Shown here: piece after piece, positions 34,955 to 42,636 of the stretch
Layout of the letters: each line of letters begins with the position of its first letter
Numbering within the stretch: position 1 is the first letter of the stretch
Source of the DNA: an uncultured Lachnospiraceae bacterium
GTDB taxonomy: Bacteria > Bacillota > Clostridia > Lachnospirales > Lachnospiraceae
DNA length: 64,000 nt
Assembly (NCBI GenBank): GCA_947367855.1
Contig: CANBFE010000007.1
Span: forward strand, 62,001 to 126,000
Direction of reading: 5' to 3'
Notes under the pieces: model-generated
What the model was told of the DNA's origin: nothing
Databases searched by the model: none
Seen by the model: only the letters and a program-made list of their open reading frames with translations
Translations under genes and position numbers: made by a program

Positions 34955-35348
34955 GGGACCCACCTCCCCTTTCGGTTTCCGTCCCGCTTTCACCAAAATC
35001 TGCCGCCAGTCAATCCCTTTTCGATCTCCTGGCAACCTGTGAAAAAAATCCACGGATGTATCTCTTTATCTTTAGTATATACGAAACAGGCCCGCAGGGC
35101 AAGAGGCCCGGTATCTTTTTATCAGTCCCTATTCCGTTACTGTAAACAGTAATCCTATACCGCAGCATTGCCACGATCCGGGTATCATAAAGCCACTGTT
35201 CAGCAATTTTTATCAATCATGAATCTGAATTATGTGGTAGAATGTAACCATCGTCAACTTCCGGTTCCGGATGCGCCGAAGCGCACAGCATTCCGGCAGA
35301 AAAACTGCGGCGGAATTTTTCCGTTGTCAAATGGAGCGAGGCATATAA
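34955..35348. other. Intergenic region between nuclease-fold copy 2 and the AraC regulator
   Basis: This divergent 394-base gap holds a perfect short palindrome TTACTGTAAACAGTAA (35137-35152), whose sequence echoes the arms of the structured element at 45325-45465. A possible extended -10 (TAGAAT near 35238) could serve the AraC gene. I see no open frame of interest. Confidence 0.4.
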
Positions 35349-36194
35349 ATGGATTATCAGGATCATATTCGGAAAGCAATAGAATACATCGAAGAAAACC
35401 TGACGGACGCTCTGGACAACAGGACACTGGCACGGGCCGCGGGATATTCCGAGTATCACTTTCTGCGGGTGTTCCGGGAAGTATCAGGGCTTACACCTGC
35501 AGATTATATCCGCAAAAGGCGCCTCACGGAAATCGCCTGCCGGATGGCGGAAAACAGCAGACCGGCCTCGGCTATTGCGTTTGCCTACGGATTTCAGTCA
35601 AAGGAAAATTTTACCCGGGCCTTTAAGAGGGAACACGGCATCCTCCCCACAGAATTCAGAGCCGCCGGAAACAGCCTGAAGCTCTATGGACCGCTGAAAC
35701 TTGCGCCCAGTCCCTTCAGGGCAGATGGGGAACTGATTGAACTGCGTCCCTTTGAACTTGTGACATATGCCTGTGACCAGGCGCTGCCCACCAGTTTCTG
35801 GAACCAGTACAATGCCGGGCGATGGTCTGCCAGGCTTTCCGGCGGTAAGGTTGTGGAAGATTACGGCGTCAGTATCTGGAATGCCAGCTGCAATAAACTG
35901 GATTATTACATCGGCATCCGTTCTGAAGAAGCACAGGGAAACCTTGCCGGCACGATTCGGATTCCTGTGGAGGGCGGGTTGTATGCCAGATTTCGAACGT
36001 TGGACAGCACACATGCCAATTTTGTGAACACCATTCAACGGACGTGGCAGTATATTGCCGGTGTATGGCTGCCGGAGAACGGGTACGAAAGGACAGGCGG
36101 CGCTGAATTTGAGACTTATGTGGAGACCAGCCGCACATTCTCGGAGGAAATTTATATTCCCCTGCAAAAAAGCGTTGACAGCCATTTAAAATAA
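35349..36194 (+). CDS. AraC-family regulator with GyrI-like effector domain
   Basis: Residues 1-105 are two AraC helix-turn-helix motifs (LARAAGYSEYHFLRVFREVSG, RPASAIAFAYGFQSKENFTRAF). Residues 120-281 are a GyrI/SoxS-effector-like domain (DGELIELRPFELVTYACDQ, YYIGIRSEEAQG, GGLYARFRTLDS, EFETYVETSRTFSEEIYIPL), which usually binds small hydrophobic or cationic drugs. Such regulators switch on efflux or detoxification genes. GGAGCGAGG precedes the ATG. The next gene, 19 bases on, is probably its target or partner. Confidence 0.88.
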   Translation: MDYQDHIRKAIEYIEENLTDALDNRTLARAAGYSEYHFLRVFREVSGLTPADYIRKRRLTEIACRMAENSRPASAIAFAYGFQSKENFTRAFKREHGILPTEFRAAGNSLKLYGPLKLAPSPFRADGELIELRPFELVTYACDQALPTSFWNQYNAGRWSARLSGGKVVEDYGVSIWNASCNKLDYYIGIRSEEAQGNLAGTIRIPVEGGLYARFRTLDSTHANFVNTIQRTWQYIAGVWLPENGYERTGGAEFETYVETSRTFSEEIYIPLQKSVDSHLK

Positions 36195-36213
36195 TAAGAA
36201 AAGAGGAACAGAT

Positions 36214-37125
36214 ATGACAAAATTAAACGTAACTTTTGACGGCATTGCAGACACTACGGGATATTTGTTTTCCCTGGCAAAATGCGTTGCCGCAGTGTTA
36301 AAGAGCAGCGAATATGAGTCCTATGCGGAGGATATCATTGCCGCCAGTGGATTTGCGTTCCGCATGTGGGCGGATCCCAAGCAGCTGTGTCCCAGTGCCA
36401 CCAGTATCTGGGAATTCAAGAAGCAGAAGCAGTGGTTTGAAAACAGCGGCCTGGTTTGCGGCTATACGGAGCGGTTGTGGGGGGAGGACGCAGTGGAAGA
36501 AGCACGCAGGTGTGCTGCAGTGGAGCAGATCAGGATGTCTATTGACAGCGGATGCGGGGCTGTTGCCTGGGACATCAGCGGCTGTGAGTGGGGAATTCTC
36601 ACCGGCTATGATGACGAAGCCGCCTGCTTCGATACATTGAAAATTGACGGCAGCCGAAACCAGGTGCCCTATGAAAAACTTGGAAAACTGGAGCTTCCGA
36701 TCTTATCCGTTCTGACGATTTCGGGAAAACAGGAAAAAACAGCAGCCGATATTGTTGCAGAAACCAAACGCACTGCCGCATCCCATCTGAAAGGGGAAGA
36801 ATGGTGTGAAAATACAGCAGGACTGGCTGCCTATGAGGCGCTGATCTCCTTTGTCCGGGATAAGCTGACAGCGGACACAGCCTGGAATCTGGAGTATTAT
36901 CTGGGAACCTATGGGGCACTGAAATGGTACGCCTGGAAGTTCTTTGAGCGGTATGGAGAGACAGAACTGGCAGGGCTTTACAGAACCGTATATGAGGCGT
37001 GGAAAAAGGCATTTGATATAAAACAGTCACAGGACGTAACGCGGGAGGATGTGAGAGCAGAGATCCTGCAATGCCTGCGCACAGCAGAGCAGGCAGAACA
37101 GGAAGCGCTCCGGCAGATGGCTTAG
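36214..37125 (+). CDS. Hypothetical protein co-encoded with the AraC regulator
   Basis: The 303-residue protein is not recognised with certainty. The first 170 residues contain SYAEDIIAASGFAFRMW, LVCGYTERLWGED and DSGCGAVAWDISGCEWGILTGYDDE, which recall the BtrH-like/C39-peptidase-like fold, though no convincing catalytic Cys-His pair is seen. The C-terminal half is helical with EQAEQEALRQMA at its end. There is no signal peptide. It starts 19 bases after the regulator with AAAGAGGAAC upstream and is surely co-transcribed. A paired hairpin lies beyond its stop. Confidence 0.55.
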   Translation: MTKLNVTFDGIADTTGYLFSLAKCVAAVLKSSEYESYAEDIIAASGFAFRMWADPKQLCPSATSIWEFKKQKQWFENSGLVCGYTERLWGEDAVEEARRCAAVEQIRMSIDSGCGAVAWDISGCEWGILTGYDDEAACFDTLKIDGSRNQVPYEKLGKLELPILSVLTISGKQEKTAADIVAETKRTAASHLKGEEWCENTAGLAAYEALISFVRDKLTADTAWNLEYYLGTYGALKWYAWKFFERYGETELAGLYRTVYEAWKKAFDIKQSQDVTREDVRAEILQCLRTAEQAEQEALRQMA

Positions 37126-37229
37126 GAAGCATGCAGAGTTTACCGGAGAATCCTGCGTCTGGAAGCCCGAAAAACAGGGAAAAACCAAGCCCTTCAGCGT
37201 TCTGCCTGACCTGAAAAAACAGCAGCCAT

Positions 37230-37271
37230 GGACCCGTCAGCGTTAGCCGCAAGCCGCGCTCTGACGGGTCC
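37230..37271. terminator. Hairpin between convergent genes
   Basis: GGACCCGTCAG (37230-37240) and CTGACGGGTCC (37261-37271) form a perfect 11-bp stem with a 20-base GC-rich loop. No strong T-run follows on either strand, so it may be a weak bidirectional terminator between the plus-strand hypothetical and ileS. Confidence 0.55.
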
Positions 37272-37294
37272 TGACACTGTCTGCCCCAGTGTGT

Positions 37295-40200
37295 TTATAC
37301 CTTTTCCACGGCAATGGTAACCTTCTCGCCGTTCACATTCCATTCCTTTGCCACTGCGAAATCTTTCCCCTCTGTCAGCTCCTCCGCAAGCACTTTTCCG
37401 GAGATGGAATCTCTGTTCCGGGCGGCGATTTCCGCCAGTTTTGCATTGCCGTTCACGGATACCCGGATATGATCCATAACCTCAAAGCCCGCGTCCTTGC
37501 GCATGGTCTGGATCTTGCTGATAAGCTCGTAGACAAAGCCCTCTTCGATAAGCGCTTCCGTCAGATTGGTATCCAGAACCACGGTCATCTTCCCGTTCTC
37601 CTGGGAAACGTAGCCGCACTTCTGCGTCATATCAATGAGCAGATCCTCCTTTGTCAGCTCTACGTTTACGCCGTTCACCTCAAAGGCAAGCTTCCCGTTT
37701 GCATTCAGCTCATCCATGGCGGTATTGCCGTCCAAAGCTGCAAGGGTTTTCTGGATGCCGCCCAACTGTTTTCCGTATTTGGGACCTACCGTGCGCAGCT
37801 GCGGCTTGAAGGTGTAGGTGGTGTAGTCCCGGACATCCTCCGTGTAAACCACTTCCTTCACGTTCAGCTCCTCCTCGATGATGGTGGTATAGAAGCTGTC
37901 CAATCCGGCTTTTGCGCTGCCTGCCGCCGCTTTGTCCCCCTGTTCCGACACAGCCTCTTCCGCCCTGTCAGCCACCTTCACGTACATTCTGCTGATGGGC
38001 TGACGGTTCTTGATGCTGACCACGTTTCTGCAGGCCCGGCCCAGTACCACAGCCTCCAGAACTTCCTCCATATCCGCCTCCAGTTTTCTGTCAATGAAGC
38101 GTTCTTCCGCAACCGGGAAATCGCACAGGTGGATGCTCTCCGGCGCTGCGGAATCCGTGCTGCACACCAGGTTCCGATAGATTTCCTCTGTCATAAAGGG
38201 AATCATGGGCGCTGCCGCCTTGCAGATCGTCACCAGAGCCGTATGCAGAGTCATATAGGCATTGATCTTGTCCTGCTCCATGCCCTTTGCCCAGAAGCGC
38301 TCCCTGCTGCGGCGCACATACCAGTTGCTCATCTCCTCCACGAAATCCTGCAGGGCCTTGGCCGCCTCGGTGATGCGGTATTTGTCCAAATTGCCGTCCA
38401 CCGCTTTCACCACAGTATTGAGCCTGGACAGGAGCCATTTGTCCATCACAGGCAGTTTTTCGTATTCCAATGTATGCCTGGACGCGTCAAATCCGTCGAT
38501 ATTGGCATACAGCACAAAGAAGGTATAGGTGTTCCAGAGCTTATCCAGGAACTTGTGCTGCCCCTCCAGTACGGTCTTGCCGGAGAAGCGCTTGGGCAGC
38601 CAGGGCGCACAGCTGCTGTAAAAATACCACCTTATGGCATCTGCGCCGAATTCTTCCAGAGCCTCAAAGGGATCCACCACATTGCCCTTGGACTTGCTCA
38701 TCTTCTGGCCGTCCTCGTCCGCCACCAGACCCAGAACAATGACATTTTCATAAGGCGCCTTGTTGAACAGCAGCGTGGACTCCGCCAACAGGGAGTAGAA
38801 CCATCCTCTGGTCTGGTCCACGGCCTCGGAGATGAATTTCGCCGGGAACTGCTGCTCGAACAGGTCTTTATTTTCAAAAGGATAATGATGCTGTGCAAAA
38901 GGCATGGCCCCGGAGTCAAACCAACAGTCGATCACCTCGGGCACCCGCTTCATGGTACTGCCGCACTTGGGGCAGGGGAAGGTCACTTCGTCAATGTAAG
39001 GCCTGTGAAGCTCCACCTTCTTGGTGTTCTCATCCCCGGTCAAATCCGCAAGCTCCTGACGGCTGCCCACGGACACAGTATGCCCGCATTGGCATTCCCA
39101 GATATTTAAGGGTGTGCCCCAGTAACGGTTCCGGGAGATGCCCCAGTCCTGAATATTCTCCAGCCAGTTGCCGAAACGGCCCTCTCCGATGGTTGCCGGG
39201 ATCCAGTTGATGGTCTTGTTGTTCCGCACCAGGTCATCCTTCACCGCGGTCATTTTGATGAACCAGGATTCCCTTGCATAGTAGATCAGCGGCGTGTCGC
39301 AGCGCCAGCAGAAGGGATAATCATGCTCAAACTTAGGCGCGGAGAACAATTTCCCCTCTTTGTCCAGATCCTTGATGATCTCCGGATCCGCATCCTTGAC
39401 GAATTTTCCCCCATAGGGAGTCTGCTCCGTCATATGCCCCTTGCCGTCCACAAACTGCACCAGGGGAAGCCCGTACTTTCTGCCCACATTGGCGTCGTCC
39501 TCACCGAAGGCAGGGGCAATGTGCACGATGCCTGTACCGTCGGACATTGTGACATAGTTGTCACAAGTGACATAATGGGCCTTTTTGCCCTGGCGGACAG
39601 CTTCCTCTCCGGAACAGGCGAACAGAGGCTCGTACTCTTTATGTTCCAGATCCGTGCCCCTGTAGGTCTCAAGCACTTCATAAGCGGCCTTTCCCTCTTC
39701 CGCCAGGCTGCCCAGAACCGTGTCCAACAGGGCCTGGGCCATATAATAGGTATAGCCGTCAGCGGCCTTCACCTTCACATAGGTCTCCTCCGGGTTCACA
39801 CACAGGGCCACATTGGAGGGCAGGGTCCAGGGAGTGGTGGTCCAGGCCAGGAAATAAGCCTCCTCCCCCACACATTTGAATCTTGCCACCGCGGAGCGCT
39901 CCTTCACCGCCTTGTAGCCCTGGGCCACCTCATGACTGGACAGCGGGGTGCCGCAGCGGGGGCAGTAGGGCACGATCTTAAAGCCCTTGTACAAAAGGCC
40001 CTTGTCCCAGATGGTTTTTAACGCCCACCACTCGGACTCGATATAATCATCATGATAGGTGACATAGGGATTGTCCATATCCGCCCAAAAGCCCACGGAA
40101 CCGGAGAATTTCTCCCACATTCCCTTATATTTCCACACGCTCTCCTTACATTTGTCGATAAAGGGGGCAAGGCCGTATTCCTCGATCTGCTCCTTGCCGT

Positions 40201-40507
40201 CCAGTCCCAGAAGCTTCTCCACCTCCAGCTCCACAGGCAGGCCATGGGTGTCCCACCCCGCCTTCCGGGGCACCATATCCCCCTTCATGGTGCGGTACCT
40301 GGGGATCATATCCTTGATGGTCCGGGTCTCCACATGGCCGATGTGGGGTTTGCCGTTGGCCGTGGGCGGGCCGTCATAGAAGGTGTAGATCGGGCCCTCC
40401 TTCCGGCTCTCCATGCTCTTTCGGAAGATGTCCTTCTCCCGCCAGAATTTTTCCACTTCTTTTTCACGTTCTACTAAACTCAAATTCGCCGAAACCGGTT
40501 TGTACAT
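37295..40507 (-). CDS. ileS: Isoleucyl-tRNA synthetase, type 2 (eukaryote-like)
   Basis: It charges tRNA-Ile; 1070 residues. The class I motifs are FYDGPPTANGKPHIGHVETR and KMSKSKGNVVDPFEAL, with editing-domain landmarks TTTPWTLPSNVAL and GTGIVHIAPAFGEDD, plus cysteine pairs CPRCGTPLSS and CPKCGS. The N-terminal signature and length place it with IleRS2, the clade often insensitive to mupirocin (family knowledge, not shown here). A long leader carries a T-box with an isoleucine specifier, so expression rises when uncharged tRNA-Ile accumulates. AAAGGAG precedes the ATG. Confidence 0.97.
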   Translation of the reverse strand: MYKPVSANLSLVEREKEVEKFWREKDIFRKSMESRKEGPIYTFYDGPPTANGKPHIGHVETRTIKDMIPRYRTMKGDMVPRKAGWDTHGLPVELEVEKLLGLDGKEQIEEYGLAPFIDKCKESVWKYKGMWEKFSGSVGFWADMDNPYVTYHDDYIESEWWALKTIWDKGLLYKGFKIVPYCPRCGTPLSSHEVAQGYKAVKERSAVARFKCVGEEAYFLAWTTTPWTLPSNVALCVNPEETYVKVKAADGYTYYMAQALLDTVLGSLAEEGKAAYEVLETYRGTDLEHKEYEPLFACSGEEAVRQGKKAHYVTCDNYVTMSDGTGIVHIAPAFGEDDANVGRKYGLPLVQFVDGKGHMTEQTPYGGKFVKDADPEIIKDLDKEGKLFSAPKFEHDYPFCWRCDTPLIYYARESWFIKMTAVKDDLVRNNKTINWIPATIGEGRFGNWLENIQDWGISRNRYWGTPLNIWECQCGHTVSVGSRQELADLTGDENTKKVELHRPYIDEVTFPCPKCGSTMKRVPEVIDCWFDSGAMPFAQHHYPFENKDLFEQQFPAKFISEAVDQTRGWFYSLLAESTLLFNKAPYENVIVLGLVADEDGQKMSKSKGNVVDPFEALEEFGADAIRWYFYSSCAPWLPKRFSGKTVLEGQHKFLDKLWNTYTFFVLYANIDGFDASRHTLEYEKLPVMDKWLLSRLNTVVKAVDGNLDKYRITEAAKALQDFVEEMSNWYVRRSRERFWAKGMEQDKINAYMTLHTALVTICKAAAPMIPFMTEEIYRNLVCSTDSAAPESIHLCDFPVAEERFIDRKLEADMEEVLEAVVLGRACRNVVSIKNRQPISRMYVKVADRAEEAVSEQGDKAAAGSAKAGLDSFYTTIIEEELNVKEVVYTEDVRDYTTYTFKPQLRTVGPKYGKQLGGIQKTLAALDGNTAMDELNANGKLAFEVNGVNVELTKEDLLIDMTQKCGYVSQENGKMTVVLDTNLTEALIEEGFVYELISKIQTMRKDAGFEVMDHIRVSVNGNAKLAEIAARNRDSISGKVLAEELTEGKDFAVAKEWNVNGEKVTIAVEKV

Positions 40508-40604
40508 ATTTTGTCTCCTTTCCCAAATTCAGTCCTGCTGCCATTTGAAAAGCCGTTTATTCCATTTCAATAGACTTGTTTCCAAACACCCATTCCCATG
40601 AGAC

Positions 40605-40952
40605 AAAAAAAGCCCCGTCCTGTAATAGGACGAAGCATTCTCTTCGTTTAACCACCTCTTACAACGTACATTTCACGAGACCGATACTTCCCCTGAGGGC
40701 GTTCTGCCGTCATGAATAATACGCTTTCCCGTAACGCGGGAATCTCGTGCAGGACTACTGCCCCGGAACGGCAAACCATCCTTTCTGCGGACCGTTTTCC
40801 TTCCCTCTTTCGCCCTGCCTGCTCGGAAGTGATTTTCGCTGTCCCTCTACTCGCACCGGTCTCCCACCGTCACCGGCTCGCTGTCCCTTTCCCGGACACA
40901 GCTACTCTCTTCGTCATGGCATTTCTTCTCTGTGCTTGACAACTGTCTGTAT
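40605..40952 (-). promoter_or_regulatory. T-box leader of ileS (isoleucine specifier)
   Basis: The minus-strand leader has the Stem I distal pattern AGCGAGCCGGTGACGGTGGG, then the specifier AUC at 40831-40833 inside GAAAATCACTTCCGAG. The antiterminator region is at 40640-40660: AGAGG, bulge TGGTTAA, then ACGAAG...CTTCGT. The bulge's TGGT fits the A73-CCA end of tRNA-Ile. The competing terminator GCTTCGTCC/GGACGGGGC with seven T is at 40605-40635. The bulge deviates from the usual TGGNACC, but the mutually exclusive pairing is exact. Confidence 0.93.
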
Positions 40953-40958
40953 TATGCC

Positions 40959-40988
40959 ATTATAGACCTATGTTTTTTCGTTTGTCAA
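40959..40988 (-). promoter_or_regulatory. Promoter of ileS
   Basis: Minus-strand TTGACA (40983-40988), 18-base spacer, TATAAT (40959-40964). Both hexamers are perfect consensus. Confidence 0.92.
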
Positions 40989-41005
40989 GCAGATTCCGAA
41001 AAAAC

Positions 41006-41034
41006 TTGCCAACAGGCTGTCGGCATGGTATACT
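41006..41034 (+). promoter_or_regulatory. Promoter of the third Rpn-type gene
   Basis: TTGCCA (41006-41011) and TATACT (41029-41034) with a 17-base spacer. It is back-to-back with the ileS promoter, only 17 bases apart. A leader of about 180 bases precedes the start codon at 41221; I see no clear structure in it. Confidence 0.75.
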
Positions 41035-41220
41035 TGTCTCACTTCATCAATTCTTTGCACGCTTCTGAAAGAATATGAATTTCGGGCGCCCTGCCCAAAG
41101 CTATTTGCCACCCATTTATAATCTATGAAAAAACAGGTTTACAGGGGTCTTCGTCTGCTGTCAGCCTGTTGGAAACAATACTCATCGCTGCCAGAAACAG
41201 CAGAACCAGGAGGAATCTTT

Positions 41221-42336
41221 ATGCACAACAGCCAAAACACAGGTCTGCCCCCGGACAATTCGCCGTTAATCCGGAATTCCAGGCTCCGGGACAGCGGATG
41301 CAAAATCATTTTCGACAACAACATCCTGTGTTCCCAGTTTCTTCGGGATTACATAGACCTGCCCTATATGAAAGGAATCAGGCCCGAGGATATTGAGGAT
41401 GTTTCGGCCCAGTTTGTGCCCCTTGTGGCAGAGGAGCGCAACGCCGACCGGGTAAAGCGGGTCCACATTCAGGGAGAAAAGCCTTTTTTTGTGATTTCCC
41501 TCATTGAACACAAAACAAAAATCGATTATAATGTATGTATGCAGATTTTCCGGTACATGTTCCTGATCTGGGACGCCTACGAGAAGGAGGCTGAAAAGCT
41601 GCAGGCAGGAATCTCCCGGCAGGAAAGCTTCCGGTATCCGCCCGTGCTGCCCATTGTCTATTATGAGGGAAAGGAAGAATGGACTGTTCCGCTGCATTTT
41701 GTGGACAGGATCTCAAATGGGCGGAATTTCGGAGAATACCTGCCGGATTTTCAGTATTACCTGGTGCCGCTGAAGGATTACAGCAACCAGGAGCTTATGG
41801 ACAAAAAAGACGAGATATCGCTGGTGATGCTGATCAACAAGCTGCAGACCAGGGAAGATGTGGAGACATTCCGAATGCTTCCCGCCCGGGACGTGGAATC
41901 CATTGTCCGGGATTCCCCGAAACACCTGGTAGACACCATAGCGGACGTTTTACTGGCTTTCCTGCTGAAAATCAATATTCCGGTCTCCGAGGCGGAGAGC
42001 CTGACGGATAAAGTGAGGGAAAAGAAAGTGGCTGAATTATTTGAAAATATGGAAAAAATGGATATTCAGGCGGAGCGGAGGAATACGGAAGAACAGCGGC
42101 AGAGGGCAGACGCCGCAGAGCAAAAAGCGGATGCTGCAGAGCAAAAAGCAGAAGCTGCGAAACAAAAAGCGGATATGGCCGAAAAGAAGATGGAAACCGT
42201 AATTTCCCTGCTGCTGGTCAGTTATCAAAACGGGGGCATGTCCAAGAATGACGCCCTGCAAAAGCTGATAAATGAACTGGACCTGGAAGAAGCTGCCGCA
42301 ATAGCCAAAATAGAAAAATACTGGAAAAAAGTCTAA
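41221..42336 (+). CDS. Rpn-family PD-(D/E)XK nuclease/transposase-like protein
   Basis: This 371-residue protein has the Rpn (transposase_31) layout: FLRDYIDLPYMKGIRPEDIED, then the nuclease core ADRVKRVHIQGEKPFFVISLIEHKTKIDYN (D...EHK), QIFRYMFLIWDAYEKE, and PVLPIVYYEGKEEWTVPLHF. A C-terminal coiled coil is built from repeated AEQKADAAEQK units (about residues 305-335) and followed by a helical tail. I chose the ATG at 41221 with AGGAGG nine bases upstream; the longer frame extension lacks a site. Rpn proteins promote recombination; the host role here is unknown. Confidence 0.85.
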   Translation: MHNSQNTGLPPDNSPLIRNSRLRDSGCKIIFDNNILCSQFLRDYIDLPYMKGIRPEDIEDVSAQFVPLVAEERNADRVKRVHIQGEKPFFVISLIEHKTKIDYNVCMQIFRYMFLIWDAYEKEAEKLQAGISRQESFRYPPVLPIVYYEGKEEWTVPLHFVDRISNGRNFGEYLPDFQYYLVPLKDYSNQELMDKKDEISLVMLINKLQTREDVETFRMLPARDVESIVRDSPKHLVDTIADVLLAFLLKINIPVSEAESLTDKVREKKVAELFENMEKMDIQAERRNTEEQRQRADAAEQKADAAEQKAEAAKQKADMAEKKMETVISLLLVSYQNGGMSKNDALQKLINELDLEEAAAIAKIEKYWKKV

Positions 42337-42344
42337 ACTATATC

Positions 42345-42373
42345 TTAACAAAGTCCTGTATCGCGACGATAAT
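42345..42373 (+). promoter_or_regulatory. Promoter of the Y-like RNA
   Basis: TTAACA (42345-42350) and GATAAT (42368-42373) with a 17-base spacer. Initiation near 42379-42381 coincides with the 5' arm of the terminal RNA stem. Confidence 0.8.
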
Positions 42374-42379
42374 ATTGAT

Positions 42380-42523
42380 GAACTGTCCCGATGCGTAGGA
42401 TACGGTTACTTCGACTGTGGATCGCGTTGTTGCGGGTTCGACCCCCGCCTGCCATGCAAGACCGGCAGTAGCTCAATGGTAGAGCACGTATACCGTTTCC
42501 GCCCTTTCTCGGGGCAGTTTTTC
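42380..42523 (+). ncRNA. yrlA: YrlA-like bacterial Y RNA with permuted tRNA mimic
   Basis: The ends pair: AACTGTCCCGA (42381-42391) with TCGGGGCAGTT (42509-42519), one G-U pair, and a T-run closes the RNA. A second helix GGATACGG (42398-42405)/CCGTTTCC (42493-42500, one mismatch) continues the Ro-binding stem. Inside lies a tRNA mimic in permuted order: T arm GCGGG-TTCGACC-CCCGC (42432-42448), acceptor-like CTGCC/GGCAG closed by a ten-base loop (42449-42468), TA, then D arm GCTC-AATGGTA-GAGC (42471-42485). This matches the YrlA class, whose RNAs bind Ro60 orthologs. A Ro60/TROVE gene starts 114 bases downstream. Confidence 0.92.
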
Positions 42524-42636
42524 ATCTGAAATTTTAACCCGGAAAATGCCCGCCAGAAAAGCAGAACCCGGCTTCCTGAAAAAGCATTCCCAACTGCCGC
42601 GCAGAAGCCTGGTGCCGGGAAAAGGAGGGGATAAAC

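Larger units (their letters stand above)
33028..34975 (-). repeat. Tandem segmental duplication of the nuclease-fold gene
   Basis: The 33028-34050 and 34109-34985 segments are near-identical in sequence, including ribosome site and stop region. They differ mainly by the 12-bp repeat expansion in copy 1 and by short differing sequences at the 3' junctions (the 51-residue ORF follows only copy 1). Few silent differences suggest a recent duplication or gene conversion. Confidence 0.9.

Noticed and set aside
37289..39109. 606-codon plus-strand open frame opposite ileS
   Set aside because: It has no family motifs and lies wholly antisense to an unmistakable synthetase; GC-rich coding strands often leave such shadows.
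42432..42485. A tRNA gene, or a circularly permuted tRNA gene
   Set aside because: T arm and D arm are convincing but reversed in order, no anticodon arm exists, the acceptor-like stem is only five pairs closed by a loop, and the whole is enclosed in a terminal stem beside a Ro60 gene. A Y RNA tRNA mimic explains all of this.
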